64,000 nt of DNA from Pectinophora gossypiella (taxonomy: Eukaryota > Arthropoda > Insecta > Lepidoptera > Gelechiidae), in assembly GCF_024362695.1 (NCBI RefSeq), contig NC_065417.1, forward strand, positions 10,347,001 through 10,411,000, written 5' to 3'. A model generated the notes under the pieces. That model did no database searches. It was not told where the DNA came from and was given only the letters and a program-made list of their open reading frames with translations. Below are positions 46,359-55,519 of the stretch, in pieces (the stretch's first letter is position 1; each line of letters starts with the position of its first letter). The position numbers and the translations under genes were made by a program.

Positions 46359-47185
46359 GCAGCCGAATCTTATTTTCTCGACGGGTATAAAAGTTGTGAT
46401 TTAGATTGTCATTCTCCCTTCTGTTCCCAGTCGAAAACCTTTTTCTTCATTTAACAAAAGGCCTTCTCTTGTAGTGTCCCTCTCTATCCACTTTCATATA
46501 ACTAGGTAGACATAAACAGACAGACTTGACAGACCAAATTAATTGTTTTTATTGATAATCAAATCACAATAAAACTCGCGAGGAGATGAAAGGAGGTTGT
46601 GATGGGTTGAGAACTGCGGTTCCCTCCTATATGGTGGTTGCTAGACTACACAGTCAACGCAACGTGGCAACAACTTGGTCCTGCGGGTCCTCGTTAATAC
46701 ATTCTGTTTGAGCGTCCTGCTGCGGCTAACGCTGGATGTATTTCTTCTTTGGCCGCGGTCATCGAAGGTTGCTACTAGTGTGGTGCTGCGGTACTACACA
46801 ACATCACGAATACATTCTGTTTGAGCGTCCTGCTGCGGCTAACGCTGGATGTATTCACCTTGACTGCGGTCATGGTGGCGAAAATGCAGGTTCTGCGGAG
46901 CTTATCTTTTCGCAAAAGTTAACTAATAGAAGCTGCTAACCATGCTGTTTGTATTAGTTGGCAACGTAAGACAGTGTGTGTAGACTTGAATCTGAGACGT
47001 CTCATAGGTGTGTGTAGTAGATGAATGTGTGGAAGATTTAAGCCTGTAGAGGGATGATGGACGACTAATTTTTACGTAGAATATTATTGAAAGCGGACGA
47101 ATGTTGATGATGTATGAACAAGGTGTGGAAGAGAGAGGCATAAGGTGGCTGAGGTTGCAAAAGGAAAACAGATCCTATGTTTCAG
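46351..47185 (+). other. Candidate intron at the end of pol
   Basis: A consensus donor GTAAGT (46351) falls in the last three codons of the pol frame. A plausible acceptor ends at 47185 (ATGTTTCAG). The exon before ends at codon position 1 and the exon after starts at codon position 2 of an open frame that runs to 47406. Splicing would therefore replace the last two pol residues with about 74 residues of a new, strongly acidic C-terminus (total about 1530). The segment has 835 bases, is not a multiple of three and has no long frame. The phase match is what the sequence shows; splicing itself is inferred. Confidence 0.5.
46696..46855 (+). repeat. 47 bp direct repeat inside the retrotransposon
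   Basis: A 47 bp segment beginning AATACATTCTG occurs at 46696-46742 and again at 46809-46855, a 113 bp period. Weaker similarity in the intervening bases (GCTGCGG, GCGGTCAT) suggests an older 113 bp tandem duplication. It lies within the candidate intron, between pol and the 3' LTR. Confidence 0.85.
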
Positions 47186-47406
47186 ATAACGAAGTGGAAG
47201 AGGTGGCTGCCGGTCCCTCCAAAGTACCAGGCCCATCTCCGGCCCTGGACTCATCCTCGGCACCAGAATATAATAATTTGAGCGATGACGAGACAGCTTC
47301 CAACGTAACGGCTTCGGAACTACTGGCTCAGGATGCTATCGACGAATTACTCGACGTTAACGCGGTCGAGGACGACGCGGAATCAGGAGAGGCCGTGTTA
47401 GCATAA
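47101..47406 (+). CDS. Acidic 101-residue frame before the 3' LTR, probable pol 3' exon
   Basis: An ATG frame reaches into the 3' LTR. Its first 28 residues are unremarkable; the rest is rich in Asp, Glu, Ser and Pro (for example SDNEVEEVAAGPSK and DELLDVNAVEDDAESG), unlike chance translation of AT-rich DNA. It could be an independent small protein, possibly transcribed from a TATAAAA at 46386. More likely it is the downstream exon of pol, since the acceptor at 47185 lies in the right phase. I do not recognise a domain. Confidence 0.5.
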   Translation: MLMMYEQGVEERGIRWLRLQKENRSYVSDNEVEEVAAGPSKVPGPSPALDSSSAPEYNNLSDDETASNVTASELLAQDAIDELLDVNAVEDDAESGEAVLA

Positions 47407-47654
47407 AAATAGGTTGTTATTGTAAACACACCTGACGCCTATAAAAACGAGCGGATGACAGCGACTCGTTTCATTCGTTTGGCGATCGTTCACGGAGCTA
47501 CATCGAGTCCTACAAGTCCTGTGTGGTTTGAAATATTGTTATTTCCTATTCGTAAATACTTTGATCCATATTAGTTTAATGTTTTGATAAAATTAATAAA
47601 TTGTTATTTTAGTTACTGTTTTTTTTTTAATGTTTACCCACTTCTGCGTCTTAG
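47396..47654 (+). repeat. 3' LTR of the Ty3/gypsy element
   Basis: It matches the 5' LTR base for base as read by eye, including the T10 run. The copy of the polyadenylation hexamer is at 47595-47600. The small downstream frame beginning at 47101 uses a stop codon at 47404-47406, inside this LTR. Confidence 0.95.
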
Positions 47655-47689
47655 ACTATTATCAACCATGGTATTCTATAAGAAGATCA

Positions 47690-47866
47690 GGTATGCTCAA
47701 AACTGACAGCTAGCATTTCAAGGTTAGCCCAGCTGACGTCATCCGATCCTGTATTAAAAATACTTCGCTACGAAATAAACAACATACATAAATAAGCATT
47801 TGTTATGTCTGATTGTTGAAATTTTAGTTCTGTGCAATAAAGTATATTTGATTTGATTTGATTTGA
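47690..47866 (+). repeat. Retroposed 3' tail ending in (TTTGA)n
   Basis: CTGTGCAATAAAGTATATTT contains an AATAAA and is followed by ATTTGATTTGATTTG. This is the typical end of a retroposed element; the 5' limit is unclear. It lies immediately downstream of the LTR element. Confidence 0.5.
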
Positions 47867-47956
47867 AATAAGCTCACGACTATATCCCAATTAGGGTAGT
47901 CAGAGTTACATCCATCACATGTTGTATGCAGTACCCACGTCTCACCGAGAAAGTAT

Positions 47957-48284
47957 AACATAAACTGCCTATATACGTCCCACTGCTGGGCACAGGCCTC
48001 CCCTCAATCAACCGGAGGGGGTATGGAGCATACTCCACCACGCTGCTCCACTGCGGGTTGGTGGAGGTGTTTTTACGGCTAATAGCCGGGACCAGCGGCT
48101 TAACGTGCCTTCCGAAGCACGGAATCATGTTACTTTTTCGGACAATCAGGTGATTCAAGCCTGAAAAGTCCTTACCAAACAAAGGACAGTCTCACAAAGT
48201 GATTTCGACAATGTCCCCATCGGGAATCGAACCCGGACCTCCAGATCTTGAGCCTAACGCTCTAACCACTAGACCACGGAGGCC
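47957..48284 (-). mobile_element. Full-length tRNA-derived SINE, family B
   Basis: The layout matches the copy at 6401. The perfect duplication GAGAAAGTAT lies at 47947-47956 and 48285-48294, and may extend two bases further. The central domain is at about 48086-48123. Confidence 0.95.
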
Positions 48285-48605
48285 GAGAAAGTATGAGTAG
48301 CATAATTAGGTACGCAATTTCAAAAGAAGAAGAAGCACAAACTTCTTTGTTGCTCTTGAATAAGGTCTTTGATGTCCAGCTCGAGTACCATCTAGGTAAA
48401 TATGACCTTCATGATATTAATATCACAAGAACACTTGCTTCGATGAAAAAATTGATTATTTATTACTATTTTTTTGTAATCGAATATCAGATAGTCACTC
48501 TTTATGGTATTACAATCACCATAACAGAACAGAAAAGGTCAATTTGTTTTGTTGTTATCCAGATAACGACATCAGAATTTCCCAAATTAACAAAAAAAAA
48601 TCGAC

Positions 48606-48678
48606 TATTTCAGGAGTTAAACCCGGACCTCTAGATCGTGAGTCCGACGCCCTAACCACTAACCACGGAGACTGTTGT
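48606..48678 (-). mobile_element. SINE family B head only
   Basis: A minus-strand tRNA-like head (ACCCGGACCTCTAGATCGTG to AACCACGGAG) without the body. It lies 320 bp beyond the full-length copy that ends at 48284. Confidence 0.7.
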
Positions 48679-48819
48679 TGCCACAATTTATTGAAAATAG
48701 AAAAAAAATATTAAAAGAATACACAGTAGGCAACACAACTGGTGGTATTCAGGCTATTTATATTGTTAAGTTATGACTAGAACCTATGACTGAAATAAAT
48801 TATTACCATATAGGTACAT

Positions 48820-48925
48820 ACACATACATACATACATAAACTCACGCCCGTAATCCCTAATGGGGTGGGCAGAGCCACAAGTAATCAAAGACAACTTGCA
48901 GCCACTGTTGATACGAAGTCCAAAG
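48820..48925 (+). repeat. Dispersed repeat family H
   Basis: It is the second copy of the 6183 repeat, differing by about one base in 80 and continuing with CAGCCACTGTTGATACGAAG. Confidence 0.75.
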
Positions 48926-49231
48926 ACCATATAGGTACATTATATACAAAAATCACAATTATTCTGCCATAACAAAGCGTGTCCCATCATGCAGTCGCGT
49001 GCAACTTTACAACTTAGATATGCATTCTTTATGGCTAAAATATTACAGTATTACATAGTAATTCTAAAATATAATGATAAGGACGAAAAGTTTTTATGCA
49101 CTGTTATGTAGCTGAAAAGTTTTATAACAGGGCGTTAAAAGTTTTATTTGAGGTATAACTCAAAAAGTAAGTTTCAATTAGAAGTATGTAATGGCTACCT
49201 TAGCTGTGTTAGAAATCTAGACTGATTAATC

Positions 49232-49672
49232 ATTATTAAAACACATAATAACGGGTTCTTACCGCGTTTAAATGGGGATATGAGACTGGAAGACGGGTTC
49301 AAATTATCGACCATGTGGAATCCAGTAATAGGTGTTGTAAAAAGCTTGAAACGGCCTAATGTGGTGAAAAAACGTGAGGACACAGTGAGTGCGGTTTGTC
49401 GTAGTGAGTTTGGTGCGAGTTCAGATGGTTCCGAACATTCCGATATCAAAAACATAAACAAGCGGCAAAGAAAGAGGGTAGACAGATATGTCTGCCCGTA
49501 GAAAATTATGGATCTACCTACTCCACTCCAATCTCATCAGTCATCCCGTGATCATGGCACTTGCAACAGTGTCGAAATATCGGGAGTCTCATATTCCCAT
49601 TTAAACGCGGTAAGAACCCGTTATTATGTGTTTTAATTATGATAATAACCGCGTAAACTTAAAACAATGATT
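49232..49672 (+). mobile_element. Penelope-like element fragment with inverted ends
   Basis: The arms (ACACATAATAACGGGTTCTT to GGATATGAGACT at the left, and the inverse at the right) pair over about 53 bp. The interior reads LEDGFKLSTMWNPVIG, which resembles the extreme C-terminus of Penelope-type reverse transcriptase/GIY-YIG proteins, followed by a basic tail (NKRQRKRVDR) and a stop at 49499. The right half carries ATTTCGACACTGTTGCAAGT, a common lepidopteran repeat. The assignment is from memory of family features. Confidence 0.55.
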
Positions 49673-49968
49673 AATCATTATGCTAATAAATGCCACACCA
49701 CTAGCTTACGTACTTTGATAGTTCTAATTCGTACCGCGCATTCAAGCTGTAAAATGTTACCTTATTGAAATATAGTCACAAATTGCACTGAACTAGCGTT
49801 CGTTGCGTTCTGTTTAATAGTACAAAAATTAGATGGAATTTCCAAAAAGAACGAATTGCAGGAAAAACGAGAATGAACATGTGCTTAGAATCGCATAGGC
49901 ATAGAATAAAGAAGGTTAGTGAGACAGACAGAAGGCTTAATCTTGCAATGGGCCGTGACAATACCATA

Positions 49969-50150
49969 CATAACATACATAAATAGCCTATAATGTCCCA
50001 CTGCTGGGCACAGGCCTCCCCTCAATCAACCGGAGGGCGTATGGAGCATACTCCATCACGCTGCTCCATTGCGGGTTGGTAAAGGTATTTTTACGGCTAA
50101 TAGCCGGGACCAACGGCTTAACGTGCCCTCCGAAGCACGGATCGTCTTAC
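49969..50150 (-). mobile_element. SINE family B, 5'-truncated
   Basis: It runs from the (TGTAT/TTATG) tail through the 3' region and the central domain, and stops at ATCGTCTTAC. Confidence 0.85.
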
Positions 50151-50214
50151 TAATAAATTAGGTATTAATTGATATTTCGTGGTTTCTAGGATTCGTTCCC
50201 GGTAAATAGTTAAC

Positions 50215-50290
50215 ATAGCGAGGACTGGATGTATATAATGTAGACCTCTGCCTACTCTTTCGGGGATATAGGCGTGATGTTTTGTTGTTA
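50215..50290 (-). repeat. Dispersed repeat family H-like, reverse
   Basis: GACCTCTGCCTACTCTTTCG, then GGGATATAGGCGTGATG, is the reverse of the family H core. Confidence 0.55.
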
Positions 50291-50367
50291 TATACTTATA
50301 GAAAAAATAATTGAAAAGAAAATACTTAAGTAAGTAGGTCCTAAAAGTTTATTATTATTATTTACTG

Positions 50368-50490
50368 ATGTATGTAGACGTTCCATGAGCCATGTCAGGG
50401 GCCTTTAGCGGCTCAGTATAAACCCTGACACCAGGGTTGATGAGGTTGGTAATTGGTATTCCACGTCACAACTCAGACGATAAGAAGAAT
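50368..50490 (+). mobile_element. SINE family A, 3' end only
   Basis: It contains GAGCCATGTCAGGGGCC and CACCAGGGTTGATGAGG, then an AGAAGAA tail. Boundaries are approximate and no clear duplication was seen. Confidence 0.75.
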
Positions 50491-50499
50491 TACTTATCT

Positions 50500-50678
50500 A
50501 TTTTCAATCCAAACATGAATTATTTATATATATATTTATATTAATATTATAAATATTATTATATTATTTATATTATTATTATTATTTACATTTTTTTTTT
50601 ATTTATTTATTTTATTTTATTTTTTTTTGGTGCAATAAAGTGTATTTGTATTGTATTGTATTGTATGAATTCATACTC
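50500..50678 (+). repeat. AT-rich tract and retroposon tail with (TTGTA)n
   Basis: About 120 bp of A/T-only sequence is followed by GGTGCAATAAAGTGTATTTG and a TTGTATTGTATTGTATTG microsatellite. Confidence 0.6.
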
Positions 50679-51177
50679 ATAAAGTATAATTCAGTAGTTT
50701 AGACCTCGAGGCAGGATTCGAACCCGTGACCCAACGATGCAAACCAAGCGATCCCCGAACAGGGTTATCAAGGATTCTAAGTAAATACTTGAGCAAATAT
50801 CACATTTTGGACACGTTCAATCGCTAAGGTGTATTTATCCCTGCTCTTGGTCGTGCTTACGGCTTGTTTTCTCAGTACACCTATTACCTGACTTGACGTT
50901 GGCTATTTGCAGCAAAGCTTCGAGCTAAACCGTTTACTCACCGCCGTTAAGCGCATTTTGCGTGATTTAGAATTTTCTTTTCAGCGTTGAAAGCAGCGGA
51001 TTTTGAAGAAGTTTGTATATCAAAATGTGTTTTGGAATAGTCCGAGAAAGTGTGTTGAGGTGTTCAGTCGTTTTGTAGGCTAAAGGTCTTATAAGTATTA
51101 AGACTAAGCACGTCTTATTTTGAACTAATTCTTTGAACCGCGTTGTTGTATAACCGCTCATAATAAAGTATTCCAGT

Positions 51178-51298
51178 CTTCTCTTCTTCTATCGTGTGGG
51201 TTGTGAGGTGGAGTAACAACCTCATCACTCCTGGTGTCAGGGTTACTAATGAGCCGCCAAAGGCCCCTGACATGGCTCATGGTAACGACTACTTATTT
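51178..51298 (-). mobile_element. SINE family A, 3' end only
   Basis: A minus-strand tail fragment (TTCTTCTATCGTGTGGG to GACATGGCTCATGG). The duplication AAGTATTCCAGT lies at 51166-51177 and 51299-51310. Confidence 0.85.
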
Positions 51299-51834
51299 AA
51301 GTATTCCAGTATCAACAGATTAACTCTGTTTACCAGATGTCCCGAATTAGATTCCTAGTTAGGATATCAGCTCGCAGAGGAGTAATCTCCGTGCTTTTTC
51401 TGCATTATGTGCATGTAAAAATACTTTTAGGAAGTTTCCAATCCAATATATATATATATTTGAACAGTAGAGTACTTTTTTTTATATCCAGGCGGAGGAT
51501 TTTTGAGCTTCTTTATATAAGTGGTGCATGCTCGCCTCGAAATGTTCGTGTACGCGGTGGCGTCCGGAAGTCGGGTCGCACCTTTCCCTCAAAAATGTGC
51601 GAAGGGAGCGATGGCTGGCTTTCGCGTCAACTCGTGATCGGGTGCTGCGTATGTGGACAGGCCTGCTTCTGTCAGGGAGCTCATAAAACACTGTTTCTGT
51701 GATAAAGTCACATAAACTCTTTATGTTTCCCTTTCCTTTCACCGACTGTAATTGGAATACCATTGTATTTAAGTCTATAAATTATGTAATACAAACTGGA
51801 TTAAAAGAAAAGAAAGGAAAACATGAAACAGTAG

Positions 51835-52018
51835 GACTAAGGCCCTGTGCTGGGAGGTTTTCTGGCCACGTCTTTCCCTCAGCGTTACAGATTCCGATGT
51901 GGTAGTAGTTTTACAGCTAGTTACATAATATGTAATTTAATTATGTTTGACGTTCAAAAAGCGCTAACTTTGTAAGCCAATTTTGAAAAATAAATATTTT
52001 TGAATTTTGAATTTTAAT
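51835..52018 (+). repeat. Dispersed repeat with A-rich tail
   Basis: GGTTTTCTGGCCACGTCTTT, CCGATGTGGTAGTAGTTTTA, GTTTGACGTTCAAAAAGCGC and a terminal AAATAAATATTTTTGAATTT tail match a common lepidopteran retroposed repeat. Confidence 0.55.
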
Positions 52019-52619
52019 ATTAATTAATTAATTTAATGGATCAGTCACGTTGCTATTTTGGATCAGTATAGTATACTAATGTGTAAGCCAATTATAATTG
52101 AACACAATATTTATCATAAAAAATGACATCCAGTCTATTAAAACTAACTACTTAGCAACTGAAATCCCACTATTAATAACACTATTTGAATCATCACATC
52201 ACAAGTTGGTACAAAAAAACAAAGAAACTATACTAATATAACTAAATTTTAATGGAGCGTATTTTAGTCTATAAAGATGAAAGCAAACAATATTCACACA
52301 TGTGGGTGAATATTGTTATTTGAAACACATTCCAACCCATTTTATTCGTTGTGTTTGATAGTTTACTGCACGCTAAAACTCAATGTAATGTTTGACAGGT
52401 TTCATGAATAGTAAATTCCCCTATTTACTAGTTAAAACTTCATAGCGCTATAAACAATTTTGCATTCAATTAAAATCGGTATGTCGTAAATCTAAACGGT
52501 CTACAGTTTTGTGCTATTAAATACCTGTTGTTTCTATAAAAAAACAGGAATGAATAGAATATTTCAGAATGACCCATGTTGCTTATCATATAGTAGGTTT
52601 GTTATAGAACGACTTGTTT

Positions 52620-52800
52620 ACATAAGTATTTATCTTTTGGTTGTAATTTTGTATTTCCTCTTCTATTTTTCTTTTATTTGTAATTTTGTATTTCTTCTTC
52701 TATTTTTCTTTTGTTTGTTATTTTGTATTTATTCTTCTATTTCTCTTTTGTTTGTAATTTTGTATTTCCTCTGTGTGCAATGAACTATATTATATGTGTT
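52620..52800 (+). mobile_element. Family M 3' tail with internal 37 bp minisatellite
   Basis: The right end (CTATTTCTCTTTTG, then TGTATTTCCTCTGTGTGCAA) is the family M tail in + orientation. Immediately inside it, a 37 bp unit beginning TGTAATTTTGTATTTC is repeated about 3.5 times, starting at 52642, 52679, 52716 and 52753. Confidence 0.7.
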
Positions 52801-52869
52801 ATGCTATAAACACACGTTCCCCGCCCAGAATCCTTGCCTATCGGCAGTGAACTTCTTAAAGTGAGCCAT

Positions 52870-53275
52870 ACCGCGTTAGTGCCAGCAAGACAGACACCGC
52901 GGTCCCCCTAAGAGCCGAAACACATAACCGCGTTGCGACGCCGCAACGCTAAAATCGGCAGTGGCGTTGCCGCCGATTCTAGCGACGCGGTGCCGAATCT
53001 TATTTGTCGTATATTTAAAACAGAGTAATGTCTTCTTAATAAAAAATAAGCAATAAGTTTCTTACGATGATCTAAGGCGGAGACACGTCTATTCACAATA
53101 AAAAATCACGAGGAACTGATCACCCTACCATAAAACGCTCCTTTTCGCGCCGCCGCAACGCCGTAACGCAAACTGCCGATGTCAGTGTTGCGGCGTCGCC
53201 ACGCGGTTATGTGTTTCGGCTCTTACTCCTTAGCAGCTTACAGCCATTTTGATAGATCCAGAGGGGGTGAGAAAA
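52870..53275 (+). repeat. Dispersed repeat family E, split by a MITE
   Basis: The left part (AAGACAGACACCGCGGTCCC) ends at 52910 and the right part (ACTCCTTAGCAGCTTACAGC) resumes at 53224. Together they match the uninterrupted copies. Confidence 0.75.
52911..53223. mobile_element. MITE with 37 bp inverted ends and TA target duplication
   Basis: The left end AGAGCCGAAACACATAACCG and right end are inverted, with one mismatch over 37 bp. Both ends are flanked by TA. It is inserted in repeat family E: the flanking bases rejoin to match the uninterrupted family E copies at 31.7 and 63.3 kb. A TA target suggests a Tc1/mariner-type mobiliser. Confidence 0.9.
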
Positions 53276-53654
53276 ATCAAGCTTGGCGACCGACATGAAC
53301 TGGTGCGGAGCGGAGAGTTACAATTCTCAGAAATCAGAATCATTTATTCAACGTAATTATCACAGATAAACTTATTGGAGGACAATATAACATTTTTGAA
53401 ATTACGTCATTTCGCAAGGTGTTATGGCTGAGGAGAAAAAATGACAAGAAACTGCAACAGGAACACATTTTTTGAGGGTATACATTACAAGTTATTTAAT
53501 AACTAGAGGAACGCATTCAATACCAGACATTTTTATCATTTAGGTAGTCATTAATCTTATAATAACCTTTTTTACATAAAGTAAGCTTCACATGAGCTTT
53601 AAATTTATTTTCTGACTAATTTAAAATATTATATGAAATTTTATTGTAAAAACG

Positions 53655-54184
53655 TATATGTCGTGGCCAGATCATAGAATTGATTATTTCATGATGTGCT
53701 CGATCATTTCATGAAATGGTCATATTTCATGAAATAGAATATCATTCGTTGGCCACACCATTATGTAGTTTGGCCAGATCAATGAACACAAAACGTTTAA
53801 CGATATGAGCAACTAAATGCATGATTACTTCAGGATATGGCCAAACGTTGGCAATCATATCGTAAAATTAGTAACATTATCCACCGATAGTGGCGCTGGT
53901 GTCGATTATATTTAAAACTCGATGAATCAATGTTATTGTCCAATTTTACATATCGAATAGGTACATAATTTTGAACCTAGGAAATTCGCATTTTTATTAC
54001 ACCACATAGCATGGACACCGCCTACATTAACGATATGGCCAAACGTTGATTGATGTATCATTAAACGTTGACGTTTCAACGATATGGTCAACTTAAGTTG
54101 GCCATTTCATGAAATATGACCATTTCATGAAATGGTCGACCACATCATGAAATGATCAATTTTACGATCTGGCCACGACATATA
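53655..54184. mobile_element. 530 bp DNA element with about 80 bp inverted ends
   Basis: The ends read TATATGTCGTGGCCAGATC and its inverse. The arms contain several copies of the 12 bp palindrome ATTTCATGAAAT. The interior repeats GATATGGCCAAACGTTG. There is no transposase frame. A TA target duplication is possible but the ends are themselves palindromic. Confidence 0.85.
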
Positions 54185-54814
54185 CATAACCCCAAAAAAC
54201 ATACGTACTTACCTAGTAATATTCTTTATTCTATACTGTCGGGCAGGGAAAAGCGACTATTGGTAGACAACTTGCAGTCTCACTTGGTATTTACGGACGT
54301 CCTAAGATAGATATGCAGAGTGAGCGAAATAAAACATAATTTACCAGAATATGAGCAGTGGACTAATGACGAAGCACCCGTCACTTGGTTCAAATTCATC
54401 CGTCTAACTGTACCCGCTCCGATTAAAAATGAATTCTCCATAACTTGATTCCAATTTACAGATTCAACAAAATTTTATCGTTATCAGCAATTAGGAAAAA
54501 TTCTCTGCGTGGCTATTTCCGCCTCGGCGCCGGCGGCGCGACGGGCGAAAACCTAACACCTTTAATTTATCCGAAATCCCTTTTAATTTCACCAAGGCAC
54601 GTTCTATTTACTTCGTCCTATGCTCGCTTTATTAGGCAGATTAAATATTTTAACGATTTGTAGTATGTTCGAGAGAGAAACGGTTTTTTGTAGGCACGTG
54701 AACGTTACTCGCGAGCTATAATAAATTCGTTCGTTTTACTGTTAATAAATGTGAACATACTGTTAGAGACTAGGAGGGATCACGCGTTGTGACGCGTTAT
54801 TTAAATTAATAAAT
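54185..54814. other. Interval with a GC-rich patch, no gene seen
   Basis: CGCCTCGGCGCCGGCGGCGC at about 54520 is a sharp local GC peak. It falls in a 72-codon frame (54445-54663) with no recognisable domain. Confidence 0.4.
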
Positions 54815-55111
54815 AACATAACATAAACATCCTATATACGTCCCACTGCTGGGCACAGGCCTCCCCTCAATCAACCGGAGGGGATATGGAGCATACTCCA
54901 CCACGCTGCTCCAATGCGGGTTGGTGGAGGTGTTTTTACAGCTAATAGCCAGGACCAACGGCTTCACGTGCCCTTCGAAGCACGGAATCATCTTACTTTT
55001 TCGGACAATCAGGTGATTCAAGCCTGAAAAGTCCTTGTCCCCATCGGGAATCGAACCCGGACCTCCAGATCATGAGCCTAACGCTCTAACCACTATACCA
55101 CAGAGGCTGTT
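54815..55111 (-). mobile_element. SINE family B with a short internal deletion
   Basis: It matches the full-length copies except that about 40 bp between the AAGTCCTT and CCCCATCGGG segments is missing. An imperfect duplication (AAATTAATAAATA versus AAATTATAAATA) flanks it. Confidence 0.9.
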
Positions 55112-55519
55112 GAAAATTATAAATATTTTTGTTAAATTTAGAACGATGACCGGGTCATTTGTATTTTGTCGACATATTTGAAGTTAAAGTGGTGGTCAAA
55201 ATTACTGTTTACCATCTAAGCGTGTTGAACCCACGGAATAGAAGAAAGAGGATATAAAGGCCTTAACGCGCAATTTGTATGAGTACTACTCCTGCAAACA
55301 TATAACTATAGCTCTACTACTTCTCAAATTCCATAGCCACTTTATACAGCAATGTATATTTTATGTAGTTAAGGCTGCAATTTTATCACTGATCATATGA
55401 GGGTTTTAATAAGGAATATTGTGATAAGGAAGGATCTCCTTGCATGATAGTTAATATTTGTGTTTTTTTTTTTGCCCTGCAGGTATAATGTACAAATCGA
55501 TCTTTTAATATACTTACCT

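Larger units (their letters stand above)
41558..47654 (+). mobile_element. Intact Ty3/gypsy-type LTR retrotransposon
   Basis: This 6.1 kb element is bounded by two 259 bp LTRs (41558-41816 and 47396-47654) that I read as identical, and by a 5 bp target duplication ACTAT at 41553-41557 and 47655-47659. A 4 bp duplication with 260 bp LTRs is equally possible because of one ambiguous A. Inside, in order, are a tRNA-Leu-type primer site, a single long gag-pol frame with the order protease, reverse transcriptase, RNase H, integrase (Ty3/gypsy order, no chromodomain or envelope frame seen), a 1 kb region with a candidate intron, and the 3' LTR. The polypurine tract is weak (AGGAGAGG just before 47396). 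Identical LTRs and uninterrupted coding imply a recent insertion. Placement near the mdg3/mag groups is only a guess from the primer type and fused frame. Confidence 0.95.

Noticed and set aside
46800..46900. CRISPR-like spaced repeats
   Set aside because: Only two copies 113 bp apart inside a retrotransposon in an animal genome; no array.
46359..47395. Envelope-like gene between pol and the 3' LTR
   Set aside because: No frame longer than about 100 codons, no signal peptide and no membrane segment occur there.
48293..48634. 113-codon + strand frame
   Set aside because: It lies between two SINE pieces, ends in the second, and has AT-driven composition.
53655..54184. piggyBac-type element
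   Set aside because: The ends are not flanked by TTAA; TA or a palindromic end fits better.
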